From Monocercomonoides exilis (taxonomy: Eukaryota > Preaxostyla > Oxymonadida > Polymastigidae), in assembly GCA_001643675.2 (NCBI GenBank), contig LSRY02000051.1, positions 126,501-190,500 on the forward strand: a DNA stretch of 64,000 nt, given 5' to 3'. The notes beneath the pieces are model-generated. The model saw only the letters and a list, made by a program, of their open reading frames with translations, made no database searches and was not told the origin of the DNA. Numbering within the stretch: position 1 is the first letter of the stretch; each line of letters opens with the position of its first letter. Below, piece after piece: positions 34,806-45,679 of the stretch. The position numbers and the translations under genes were made by a program.

Positions 34806-37800
34806 CTAAGCATCATCCCTCATAGCCACTTTCATCTGCCTTTTCACTTCTGCCAGCGCCGGCCTTCCCCTCGGATCGTCCATCCACATCTTTTCCATCA
34901 CCTCAACCATTTCTGTCCCTTCGATTCCCTCTGTCAGCGGTCGCACTCCATCTCTCATCATCTCCTGCGCTTCTTCTGCATTACACTCGCTCAATGGCAC
35001 TTCCCCTGTTGTCATCTCATGGAGAATCAGTCCAAGTGTGAAAACAACTGCCTTTTCTATTTCCTCATCTTCATTTCCCACTTCTGGAGCTTTCCATCGC
35101 TTCATTTCTTCCTTCTCCTTTTCATCTTCCAATTCCTCTGTCAATAAGTATATTTCATTTTCGTTTCCTTCCTCAATAAAAATCGTATATGGACACAACT
35201 GCCTCCCCATCATTTCCACTCTTTCGTCTCCAACTGAAATCAAATGCTCAAAAAGGTCTGCCACTGCTTTTACCACTTCCTTCCCATCAATCACATCCAT
35301 CGCCCTTGTTCCCAGTGTGAAATCCCCTTCAACAGAATGAATAACTGAATGCAATGCTTTCAGATTCTTTTTCTCCTTCTCTCGAAATGGCTTCTTTGCT
35401 GATATCACATTGAATGAATGCGGTTGCAACACCCCAGAAACAGAAGCATTCTCAGGAAATGGCAATGGAGATTCCAAATCTGGCAAATCATTTTCATTCA
35501 GAACGTCATCAATCATTGATGGAGGCTCTGGAAGATCTTCATCGTTGTCAATGAGAAGTGGAATTTGGCTTGTCATCCCTTCCAGTAATGTGGATGGCAT
35601 TTCATTCATCTCAAAGCTCCCTCCATTGTTTTCCCTTCTTCTCCTCTCAATCTTCTCCAAAATCTGCTCATTTTCCAATATTTCTTTCTCAACTTTCTTT
35701 TCTGATTCTCTCAGTTTCTTTCTCAAAAGCATAATAACCACAACAAATAAAACAATGAAAATGATAAGGATAATTGAAAGAATTATCACAATTATCGGCC
35801 AAAATGATTTTCCCTCTTTCCCTCCCTCGACAATCCTTTCGTCTCCTTTTGCCTTTGTTTCACTTCTATTCTTCAGAATGAATGACTGGGTTGATGAGGG
35901 AGAATCTTCTTTCCCAAACAGAACGCATAAACTAACTTCAGTCTCTTCTCTCACATTCTCCAATTGTGAAGATGTTGCGACTGTTTGTATTTCATTTTCT
36001 GAAGAAAATCCTTCTTTATTGATTTCATGGAGTTCAATGAAATCCACCTCTCCGTTTGTGAAGCACAATTTCAAGGTCAGATCGCAAGGAAGAAGAAGCT
36101 CCCCAAACAGAGTCAGATTTGTTGCACAGGAGGATGTTGGTGAGCTCTTCACTTCATGCAGCACTGGAATGAAAAATGATGATTCTCTTTCAGCTACTAT
36201 TCCACTCAGCTCACATCCGTCATTCAAGATCCACAACGATGTGTTTGGAAACATTCCATCTCCCCCTTTCACGCTCACAACATTCAGCTCGCTGTTCCCT
36301 TCACAAATCATATTCCTTCGAGCTGATGGATATCCCTCAATAGATGGGTTGTTGTTCTCAAATTCTCCTTTTTCAATCTTCACACTCCCTCCACTCACAT
36401 ACAATCCTCCACCCTTGCTCTTCATAATCGTTGTTTCCCTCATCTCTACATTGCTGTTCTCAATATCAACCAATGACCCATTCCACTTGCACAATCCCTC
36501 TTCTTTCATTCTTTCAATCCCTTCATTGATAAACTCGATTTCTGTTTCTCCATCAAACACACATATCTCAATCATCACTTCCTTTGACTGTCTTATCTGC
36601 ATCATGCTTCCCTTGTCAACTGAATTCGTGCATTTTCCAAACGAGCAGTTCTGCACGCTTTCTTCTTGTTCAGCATCTTCCATCGCAATTGTACATCCTC
36701 CGAAAAGCAGAGTTACATTCTCAACCTCCATCTCTTTCACCTCCACTTTCGCTTTCCTTCCAACACTCACAACATCTCCCTCACATTTGATATTCAATAT
36801 TCTTGTTTCAACAATTGTCACATCCGATTCTTCACAAAATGAAATAACTGGTAATTTTGAATGAATATCCCTGAATGTTGTTTCCGATATCTTCAGCTCT
36901 CCACTTTCCACGCTCACAACCGAACTGTTCAACTGCAACTCAACAGCTGTTGCTGATAATGAAGAAAAGAATTCACATTTCTGTATCTCCATTGAACCAT
37001 TCTTCACTTTCATGATGCAGCCGTGAGTCGTCTCAAATCCATCTTCAAACTGGAATGAGCATCTTTCCACAGAACATTCGTTCACAAGCTCCATGACACA
37101 ATCCTTCTCAAATGATTTCTCAATCTTGGAGTTCATCTTCACAATCGCCTTTCCCTTTTTGAGTGAATTCACAACAAGATCTCCAATCACACATTCTTCC
37201 GTCACAAACCCTTCTCCCTCAATCAGAATCGCATTCATAACCCCCTCCTGGATGTGCTCAACCCCACAGTTGATGCTGAGACATGGATTTGTCTGCGCTC
37301 CGCATCTTCTGTCATCACTCCCTCTCCCACTCACAAACACCTGTGCCGAATAATAGAATGTGATCAGCGGAATCAGATCAACACCTCCCTCGCTCGAAGC
37401 ATCTCTCCCGCAGATGGAGTTGTTTGAGTTCAGCGATTCCTGGTTGTAGTTCAACGCAAACAGTGTTTCGTTGATCTGGTGCTCAATCGAGTGGCATCTG
37501 ACAAACACGTCTTTCCCCACATATGCCTCATTCATCACAAACAGGATGTTCACAATCTTGAAATTCAGAGGCGGAATCTGACTTTCATTTCCATAATTCG
37601 CATTTGGGTCTGACCCATCAATGAACAGCCCTCCTCCGCGCCCTGTGTCAGACGAGCACTTGCACGTCGAAAACGAGCCACCATTCACTTTCAACACTGA
37701 CTCTCCACTCTTCAGCACCACTCTCATTCCCCCTCCTTCTGTGCTTAAGCCACTCTTGCAACTCGACATTGAGCACTCATCCATCATACACTCCACTCCA

Positions 37801-40800
37801 TTCTCAAATGATCCCACATCAACAACACTCGCTCCAATCCCTTCATTCGTGATATTTGTGAATGAACACCCAACAACCCTCAAAACTGGTCTGTTGCCAT
37901 TTGAACCAGTATTCTCGTCTCCGTTCATTTGATTCTCGTCTATCATCGAAATCAGACTCCTTTCTATCACACCAGCAAATGAAATGTTCACATTCTGAAC
38001 AGTCACCTCAGATGCACTTGGGCTGAAAGCAATCAACCCTTTCAACTCTGAAATCAAACTCAACGAACTCCTCTCAATCAATACACTCCCTCCATTCACT
38101 CTCATCAAGCAGTATCCAAAACTTTCTGTCACCCCCCTCCCTGGGCCAAATGAACAATCTGAAACTGACAATAATGTGTTTGTTCCGGAGGATTCAATCA
38201 ACACTTCATGATGAGTTGTGATGGCTGGCTTGGTGAATGACACATTCACAAACGACAAACTCACATTCGAGGAGATCATTGAACCATCATCAGGCAAATC
38301 ATTCTCATCTTCATCACTGATCGTCACTCCTGTCCCTTTCTTTGTCCCATCAATCACCACTTTTGGTGACTCTGATATTGATGATGATGAAGAAGAAAAT
38401 GAAATTGAATGGCTCAGCAACCCTGATCCCACAATCGCAATATGTGTTTCCCCTTCTCCAAATGTTGGATATAGAAGTGATATCAAGTGATCAATCGATG
38501 AACATGGTGCTTCCGAATATCCACACCCACTGAAGTCTCCTCCTTTCTCTCGAGAAACATACCCATCCCCGCTCCAGTTCCTCCACAAATACACAACCAA
38601 TGGAATCACATATTCCTCCTCTCCAGTCATCTTCCTCTCCCATCCACACAACTCATCAAACGATCTCAACTCCTCTGAACTCATCTCCCATTTGAAGTTC
38701 TCTTTGTTCACAACCTCGCTCAGATCCCATCCTGAAACAAATGCATTCTTCCCTTTCCAGGCATTGCATCCCTCAAATATCATTCCTTCCAAAACAAATG
38801 ATCCCATTTGATTGGGAAGTTCAACAAACATCCCTCCTCCCAATCCTCTCCCCACCTCATCACTCTCACCTGATGGCACTTCACATCCTTCAAACTTCAC
38901 TTCCTTCATCTTCAAGCTCCCTCCACTTCCAACAGTTATCATCACCCCTCCTCCTCTTCCATTTGAGTCTGCCTCATTCTCTGCATTGCAACCATCAAAT
39001 GTGGTTGACCCATTGATCGCAACCTCTTCATCTTTGCCGATCGAAATCTTCGTTCCTCCACCACAACCGTCTTTCTCCTCAGCACCACATTCACTGAATG
39101 TGCTATTCGTGATTATAATGATATCAACAATAGAAGTGTCAGAATTCTCAATTTTCTTTTTGTCACAACTCCTTTCCAAACAGCTTCCTCCTCCATTTCT
39201 CCTCGAAATTCCAGTTAGAACACAATTTGAAAACTCTGCTGAACTTTCTCCGCAACATCTGATTATTGGATCTGACAAGGTGTTTAGTGATCCTTTGTTC
39301 GAGAAGCCTGTCATGTGCAGAACTCCTCCCTCAATCAGAAAAACACAGTATTCGATTTCATTCTGTGAGTTTCCGATGGCAGGCTCAATTGAGCAATCAC
39401 TGACACTCAAAGCATTCGAAGAGGAAAAGATGAATGAAGAGGCTGGAGAAAGTGCTGATGGAAGCGAAAAGCACAAATCTTTCAGCAATGCTCCAGATGA
39501 AATGTGAATCAAACATTCTGAGTCAAACTGAAGAGCAGGAGACACAACAACCTCAACAACAGTGTCTCTAATTGTGCCTGTCACATTCCAAAACTGGCTT
39601 TCCATCACAATCTCTTCACAAAGCACAAAACCATTTTTGATTCGGATTGTTCGTGGTACAGCCCCAAACCACAACTCAACCACTCTCTTGATCGATGAGC
39701 ACGGATACTGCTCCATTCCACATCTGCTGAAGTCCAGGCTTTTCTCTCCTCCCACAAATCCAATATCCCCTGTTTCCATCAAAAATGGAAGAAGTGGCAC
39801 ACACTCCTCCCTGCACCCATCCTCAAATCCCAATAAGTCACTGTCTGTCATGCCCTCATGCTCAAACCCAAATGTGATGCGACTCACAACATCTCTCAGA
39901 CACTGTGCGTTCACAAATATATTGTTCCCATTTTCTGCCTGGCAATCCTCAAAATGAGCACAATGGATGCAAAAAGCACAATTCTCATCAACAACATCCA
40001 GATAAATAGCTCCGCCATATCCTCCAACTCCATTTCCCTTCCCCACACAGCTGCAACTGCTGAATGTCACACAATCCACATTCTCATCAGCACCTTCACT
40101 TGAGACATTCCCGATCTCCATCTTCGAGCCTTCATCCAGTTGAATCCACATCCCTCCTCCACATCCATCCTCGCACTCGCAGTTCCTCATCATTCCCCCT
40201 GAAATATTCACATTCATCCCATTCACCAGATTCCCACAAATCACACTCCCATCTCCACCCGCTCGAGAAATACCATATGCATCAACATTGTTCATCTGGA
40301 AAGACAGTGAGCTTTCGCCTCTGATGTTGAATGCAGGAATAGATGAAAACGATATTCCACTGATCTCAACAGAATCAAAACTGACAGACCCCTTTTGGAT
40401 AATCATCAGCGATGCTGTTAAAACACAACTTTCATCGTTTCTCAATGAAGTGATCACACACTTACACATATTCAACATCCCGACTTCTGCCAACACTTCC
40501 ATCAGATGAGACGATGGATTCTCTCCACAAACAAATGTCATATTTCTGAAACTTCCCACTCCAGCTCCAATGGCCACCAACGATTCTCCATTTGGTGATC
40601 TGTTGCGAACAACCACTTGTGCTTTATCTTTCCCCTCAAATGCAATTCTCATCTTTCCAACATCAATTTTGTTTTCTTCATAATCCCCAAATTCAATGAT
40701 CACTTCATTGCTGCTTCCATCACCATCCAGCACACTCATTCCAAACTCGATTGTTTTGCATCTCCTTCCATATCCGTCCTCTGCTCTCACAAACCCACAG

Positions 40801-42587
40801 GCCATGTGATCCAACCCTTCCTGTGAGTTCACAAACACTGGGTTGAAGAAAACTTTTGGAATCCAGCTGTCGTGTTCTGTTGTTCCAATAATCACTCGAT
40901 TTCTATTTGCAGCTGTGCTTGAACTGCAAAGCACAAACGAATTTTCAGTGATGTTTGTCCACCCTTCAACAGCATAGACATCATGGCCCAAATTCACAGC
41001 TATGTTATTTGAAAAGAAGCAAAACAAAGTTGGTGAATCATTCTCTCCTGGGATGTTATCCCAACTGATTCCTCCTCCATTCTTCTCGCTGTATCCACCA
41101 CAAATTGAACAATCAGTGAAAATGGCAGAAACATCATTATAAAAGCCAACACTTCCTCCTCCATTGTATTGCGTCGTATTCTTTCTGCAGTTATAAAAGT
41201 GACAGTTTTCAGCAAGCCCCTGATGTTCATTGTGCTCAATAAATATTCCTCCACCCATATGTTTAACTGAACTATAAGAACAATTGATGTTTTTAACAGA
41301 AAATGTAGAAATAAAATAAAAATATAAACAACCACCAGAAGCTTCACCTGTGCAAGAATCAAATACAGAAGAAGCTATGATGAAATTTTTTCCGTTTTCT
41401 CCGGATGAAATGGCTCCACCACAATAACTGCTGTGGCATGAATGAAATTTGCATAAGGTGACATTTAACAGTCCAGAAGATGTGAAAAGTATTGCACCAC
41501 CGTTAACTCTTGAAGAATTTTCAGTTGAAAGGTTGTTGAAATCACAATCCACAAATGTTGCGTCACCTGAGTCAATAACTTGACTTTTCATAGTCTTGTT
41601 TCCAATCACTGGATCTGTATTTTCTCTCCGAATGCATTGAGAATAACTTGAATTGCAAGCCAAGAAATGATGATATCCTGAACGCATCCCTTCGACCAAT
41701 CCTCCACCAAGTGGAGAATCCACTTTCTCGACAACGCATCCAGTGAAAGAATAATCATTTTTCGAGTTGCCCATCGAATAGTGATTGTTTTGGATTCTTG
41801 CGCTTTGTGATATATTCGAAAAATGGCAGGTATAAACTACTATTTCCCTTATGTTTGTGCTTACCAAAAAAGAAGTCGATCTCCCAAGGGAAAATGAAGA
41901 AAAAGCGGAATCAATTATTTTCAAGTCTTTTTTCTTAAACTCAGAACTTATTTTTTCACATCCAACAAATGATTGACAAATTTCTGCACATTCAGCACTC
42001 GAATAAGAAGTGTGACTTAGAATCAAATGTCCTTCATTCAGTGTAAATAAATAATCACGTGATGCTCCTCGTTGATGGACTGAACAACAATGAATAAGAA
42101 CTGCGGATAAGTCGTTGATGAGCATGAGGGATCTTCTCTCTTCTTTGACAAATGACAAATATTTCATTTCACAACTCGAATTTCCAAAATAAACCACAGT
42201 CATCACAGTGGACCTTTGGTTGTGAAAAACTCTTTTCGAATCTCCAACAATCTTCAACTGACTCTTCTCATTCTTCAAATGGCAATTCATATCGTTTGGT
42301 TCACTTCTTTTCTCTTTTGAATCCTTTTTACTCTCCTTCAATATCGTCTTCATTCCTTCAGCATCTTCACAAATTGTTTCATCTTTTTTAAGACCATTTC
42401 TTGTTTTTTGCTTGTTTTGAGCAGTTCCACCAGAATTTTCCTTTATATGTTCGTTAGCCGATTCTTGCTTCTTGATATGAACAAATTGGACATCTTCAGT
42501 AGATGTAAAGTCAGAGTGTTCAAGTTTGTCAACAATCTCAAAGCTAATCAACAAGGCTATCCAGACAAATAAAAGAAACAAACTCAT
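34806..42587 (-). CDS. Giant type I membrane protein: beta-helix-like ectodomain plus pseudokinase-like tail, 2593 aa
   Basis: A single exon from ATG 42587 to the stop at 34806. Residues 1-17 (MSLFLLFVWIALLISF) form a signal peptide. The ectodomain (to about residue 2255) is full of short Cys/Gly/Ser strands such as GGGLFI and CxFxxC, typical of right-handed parallel beta-helix (Pmp/pectate-lyase-like) proteins. A module with SxDFSxCG....PCSSI recurs near residues 945, 1345 and 1750, about 400 residues apart. One transmembrane helix lies near 2260-2286 (IIVIILSIILIIFIVLFVVV), followed by a basic stop-transfer. The tail (about 2410-2593) resembles a kinase C-lobe: KAPEVG for the APE motif, FTLGLILHEMTTGEVP for the F helix, PRGRPAL for the final Arg. 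No HRD, DFG or glycine loop is seen, so catalysis is unlikely. A cell-surface adhesin or receptor is the best guess. Confidence 0.9.
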   Translation of the reverse strand: MSLFLLFVWIALLISFEIVDKLEHSDFTSTEDVQFVHIKKQESANEHIKENSGGTAQNKQKTRNGLKKDETICEDAEGMKTILKESKKDSKEKRSEPNDMNCHLKNEKSQLKIVGDSKRVFHNQRSTVMTVVYFGNSSCEMKYLSFVKEERRSLMLINDLSAVLIHCCSVHQRGASRDYLFTLNEGHLILSHTSYSSAECAEICQSFVGCEKISSEFKKKDLKIIDSAFSSFSLGRSTSFLVSTNIREIVVYTCHFSNISQSARIQNNHYSMGNSKNDYSFTGCVVEKVDSPLGGGLVEGMRSGYHHFLACNSSYSQCIRRENTDPVIGNKTMKSQVIDSGDATFVDCDFNNLSTENSSRVNGGAILFTSSGLLNVTLCKFHSCHSSYCGGAISSGENGKNFIIASSVFDSCTGEASGGCLYFYFISTFSVKNINCSYSSVKHMGGGIFIEHNEHQGLAENCHFYNCRKNTTQYNGGGSVGFYNDVSAIFTDCSICGGYSEKNGGGISWDNIPGENDSPTLFCFFSNNIAVNLGHDVYAVEGWTNITENSFVLCSSSTAANRNRVIIGTTEHDSWIPKVFFNPVFVNSQEGLDHMACGFVRAEDGYGRRCKTIEFGMSVLDGDGSSNEVIIEFGDYEENKIDVGKMRIAFEGKDKAQVVVRNRSPNGESLVAIGAGVGSFRNMTFVCGENPSSHLMEVLAEVGMLNMCKCVITSLRNDESCVLTASLMIIQKGSVSFDSVEISGISFSSIPAFNIRGESSLSFQMNNVDAYGISRAGGDGSVICGNLVNGMNVNISGGMMRNCECEDGCGGGMWIQLDEGSKMEIGNVSSEGADENVDCVTFSSCSCVGKGNGVGGYGGAIYLDVVDENCAFCIHCAHFEDCQAENGNNIFVNAQCLRDVVSRITFGFEHEGMTDSDLLGFEDGCREECVPLLPFLMETGDIGFVGGEKSLDFSRCGMEQYPCSSIKRVVELWFGAVPRTIRIKNGFVLCEEIVMESQFWNVTGTIRDTVVEVVVSPALQFDSECLIHISSGALLKDLCFSLPSALSPASSFIFSSSNALSVSDCSIEPAIGNSQNEIEYCVFLIEGGVLHMTGFSNKGSLNTLSDPIIRCCGESSAEFSNCVLTGISRRNGGGSCLERSCDKKKIENSDTSIVDIIIITNSTFSECGAEEKDGCGGGTKISIGKDEEVAINGSTTFDGCNAENEADSNGRGGGVMITVGSGGSLKMKEVKFEGCEVPSGESDEVGRGLGGGMFVELPNQMGSFVLEGMIFEGCNAWKGKNAFVSGWDLSEVVNKENFKWEMSSEELRSFDELCGWERKMTGEEEYVIPLVVYLWRNWSGDGYVSREKGGDFSGCGYSEAPCSSIDHLISLLYPTFGEGETHIAIVGSGLLSHSISFSSSSSSISESPKVVIDGTKKGTGVTISDEDENDLPDDGSMISSNVSLSFVNVSFTKPAITTHHEVLIESSGTNTLLSVSDCSFGPGRGVTESFGYCLMRVNGGSVLIERSSLSLISELKGLIAFSPSASEVTVQNVNISFAGVIERSLISMIDENQMNGDENTGSNGNRPVLRVVGCSFTNITNEGIGASVVDVGSFENGVECMMDECSMSSCKSGLSTEGGGMRVVLKSGESVLKVNGGSFSTCKCSSDTGRGGGLFIDGSDPNANYGNESQIPPLNFKIVNILFVMNEAYVGKDVFVRCHSIEHQINETLFALNYNQESLNSNNSICGRDASSEGGVDLIPLITFYYSAQVFVSGRGSDDRRCGAQTNPCLSINCGVEHIQEGVMNAILIEGEGFVTEECVIGDLVVNSLKKGKAIVKMNSKIEKSFEKDCVMELVNECSVERCSFQFEDGFETTHGCIMKVKNGSMEIQKCEFFSSLSATAVELQLNSSVVSVESGELKISETTFRDIHSKLPVISFCEESDVTIVETRILNIKCEGDVVSVGRKAKVEVKEMEVENVTLLFGGCTIAMEDAEQEESVQNCSFGKCTNSVDKGSMMQIRQSKEVMIEICVFDGETEIEFINEGIERMKEEGLCKWNGSLVDIENSNVEMRETTIMKSKGGGLYVSGGSVKIEKGEFENNNPSIEGYPSARRNMICEGNSELNVVSVKGGDGMFPNTSLWILNDGCELSGIVAERESSFFIPVLHEVKSSPTSSCATNLTLFGELLLPCDLTLKLCFTNGEVDFIELHEINKEGFSSENEIQTVATSSQLENVREETEVSLCVLFGKEDSPSSTQSFILKNRSETKAKGDERIVEGGKEGKSFWPIIVIILSIILIIFIVLFVVVIMLLRKKLRESEKKVEKEILENEQILEKIERRRRENNGGSFEMNEMPSTLLEGMTSQIPLLIDNDEDLPEPPSMIDDVLNENDLPDLESPLPFPENASVSGVLQPHSFNVISAKKPFREKEKKNLKALHSVIHSVEGDFTLGTRAMDVIDGKEVVKAVADLFEHLISVGDERVEMMGRQLCPYTIFIEEGNENEIYLLTEELEDEKEKEEMKRWKAPEVGNEDEEIEKAVVFTLGLILHEMTTGEVPLSECNAEEAQEMMRDGVRPLTEGIEGTEMVEVMEKMWMDDPRGRPALAEVKRQMKVAMRDDA

Positions 42588-45317
42588 TTTGTATATTAAT
42601 ATGGGTTATTATATATTTTTCTTTTCCAATCTTTCTCAGTTATGTCACATTTATCTGTGCTTCAAAAGTGCATCAAAGTTATTGTTGTGAAAAATTCAAT
42701 AGACCATTATGATTTAAATTGTGATCAATGTTAATAAAAAATGCTAAGATTTCTTGACATCTGCTTTTTCTTTGCCTTGGCTGATAATAATTAAATAGAG
42801 TTTAATAATGTTTTTTCTATTCAAAAAATTATTGATGAATGCATTTGTTTGTTTATATTTTATTTTTTATTTCGAATACATCGTGAAAGTGAAGCAAATT
42901 TTTCAATTTGTGAATTATACACTGCCACAGAATGTTGAAAATCAGTGTTTGCATCTCTTAAAACACAACCACAAAATTACGAGCAAGCATTTCTCCATAT
43001 TATACAAACTCTTCTTTTCTTCGAGAAATATTTTGCTGAATTTGGATGTGATTTCTGGAGAGTACACACCGATAAAACCTGTTGAAGAACAAGATGAGAC
43101 ATTTATTACAAAATTTTAGCTGTATTATTGAAAGTTACAAGGATTTATTTAACGATGATTTCAGCAATGGCAGAGCGCTGTCGAAAGACGGCTCATCGTT
43201 TCTTTTCAAAGATGGGTTAAAAAGATATTTGAATGTTTCTGTTTAAATGAAGTTTTTAAAAAACATGGGGAAGGATTGTTGCACTGAAACGTTGAGCATT
43301 TAGATCAATCTTCAAATTCACTAATTATCCAGCAAAAATTCAAATGTGCTCATGATCGGAGTTTTTGATAGCTTTCTCTTCATTATTCATAGTCTCCTTC
43401 TTTTGGTTTTTGTTTACAGCCAATAATTTACACGATGAACTTCACAAGGAATATCCACCCGAATTCTTAAAATGAGGATTTTTAAAGAGCAAATGTCAAA
43501 CATGAGCATTGACAGAACAAAAATAAAAGAGAGGAAGGCAAAGAGGCGATAAGCAAATGGATTAAGCTTCTGTGGATCTTATTTGATATTTCTTTCAGGC
43601 TTAACCACAGCTGTAGACTTCAAGAGGTTCATTTGAATTGGATTCACAATAGTTTTTTCATTATTAACTCGTTTCTTTTCTGAAGGTGAAATTTGCCTTT
43701 AAAGACAGGGTATTTTTAAAAGATATTCTTCAATGATATCTTCAAGGTTTGTCTTTCTGTAAATATTCCATATGTTTTTTTTTCCTTTCACTATTCGAAT
43801 TGAATTGATAGAATTTGAAGAGAAGCAAATATGCTTTGAATGGAAGGAAACATGAAGCTGAACTTAATAAGATCTCAGATATAAAAGCATAAATTGAACT
43901 TATCCTCAGATGGGTTGGCAGACTTCACGCAAACGCAATTTTGCATCTGTTGGCCAGAATTCTTTTTCTGCCTTGGATTGATGATTGCTGCATCAGATCC
44001 TTCAGCGATGACATGTGAGATCATTTTTTTTGAGATGACTGAATCAGATGATTGTGTGACGAGCTTCACAGAAAAGCATTGAAAGAAGTGAGATTTCTTG
44101 AATTGTTCAAAGAAATCTGATTCAAAATCGAGTTGATAAAATCTTTTGCAATTGTTGAAGAGACAGGATCAAGAAATTTATGCATGAATATGCATGCAAA
44201 GTTCATGAATATGAATTGAATAATAACGCCGAACCAATGAGAAAGAGATAGCAAAAGGTTGTTTTTTATTCTCAAACATCATTTTTCAACAAATTGACTG
44301 AACACGCATTGTTGAAGAATTATAACTTCTTTGTTTGATTGCTCATTGTTTGAATTTTCAAGAAAACTGGACGATGTCGAAGGAATAGCGAATTACTAAA
44401 TAATAAGAAGTTTTTGATAATTTTATTCAAGGTGATTTTATTAGGGTTATAATTTTATCTCGACATTTTTTTTTATCTTGACCTTTTTTTATTAAATCAG
44501 TTTTTTTTCCACTATTTCATATTTTTAAAGATTTTTAAGTATATATATGAATTCAATCGATAAAAATAAATGCATTTTGAAACAAACCCAATTTCGCATG
44601 GGGGGGGGGGGGGGGGGGGGGGGTTAGCTTCTTCATTGAACTTCTGTGTGGAATTGGAGGGTTGCATGTGGTATAAAACCTTCAGTTTGTCAAAAATGTT
44701 ATTTTTTGAATTATTTTTCATTTCATTTCAATAAAAAAATAAAAAATAAAAAAAAACTAAATAAATAAATATGAAATCAAAAAAATAAAAATTAAATTAA
44801 ATTATTTTTTGAAAACGAAAAAAATTAATTAATTTCGAGTGGGACATTATTATCAATGCAAAATATAAAGTCATTTATGAAAACACTTTTGAAAATTACT
44901 TTTTTCCTTTTATAAATTGTCGATTATACGCTTCGTGAAGCTATTATCTCAAAACAGAAAAACGAAGGAATTTGAATAATTAATTCGAAAGTATTCGAAG
45001 GACACGTAATAACTTTTTCTGATAATGGAGGATCGAAGATGCAATGAATAAAAAAAGTGAATTATATGAACGTGAAATGAGGGGCCTTTGATGAGTGTTA
45101 TTGTTCAGCATTGGGCAAATACGCAAGCGGAATACTTCTTCGGCTGATGAATGAAAGCCCAAACTTCCTGATTTCATCATCCTTTGACACAATTGTGACC
45201 TAGTTGAGAAGTTATATCTTTATCTTTTTTCTCCAAATCAAGAAGTGACTGTAAAATTGCGAAAAATCGCATTCCGAAAAGCTTCACTGGATACTTTTGA
45301 TAACATGAGAGGATATA
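42588..45317. other. Intergenic region with possible gene relics
   Basis: 2.7 kb upstream of the surface-protein gene, so its first few hundred bases should hold that gene's promoter. A plus-strand frame at 42808-43119 (103 codons) followed by a shifted coding-like stretch (43165-43285, QQWQSAVERRLIVSFQRW) may be a gene relic, but I cannot assign it. A run of 24 G lies at 44600-44623. Confidence 0.4.
44600..44623. repeat. Poly-G tract, 24 nt
   Basis: Uninterrupted run of 24 G on the plus strand in otherwise AT-rich non-coding sequence. Length in a single read assembly may be unreliable. Confidence 0.85.
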
Positions 45318-45679
45318 CCATGGGTGCTTAACCCGCACCCTGGTGCTAAACGCGCACCCTATTCATAATTGAATGAGCTTTCAAAACACAATTCGACGCT
45401 TTAATATTGAAAACAGTTTTTTAACAGATAATAATGATGTCAACAATCCAAGTTCAGCTTCTGCTTGGTCTCCGTTAATTTGTGTTCTTTCAAAGTGAAG
45501 CCAGTTTCTTTTTTAATCCAAAGAAAATATCAATCGCAACTTTTTCAGAGCAAGTGAAAATAATAAAACAGTTCAATATTATTTGCTTTGTACATCAGAC
45601 AATGAAATTCGTTAACGTTATCTTTGATTCAAAATGACAACTAAAGAAATTTTGATATGCTTGATCACACCCAATAAAG

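Noticed and set aside
35410-36864. A 484-codon plus-strand frame opposite the surface-protein gene
   Set aside because: It is a shadow of the Ser/Glu-rich minus-strand gene, with no signal or domain of its own.
43875-44275. Small frames on both strands around 43.9-44.3 kb as genes
   Set aside because: No family signature, no splice partners and random-like composition.
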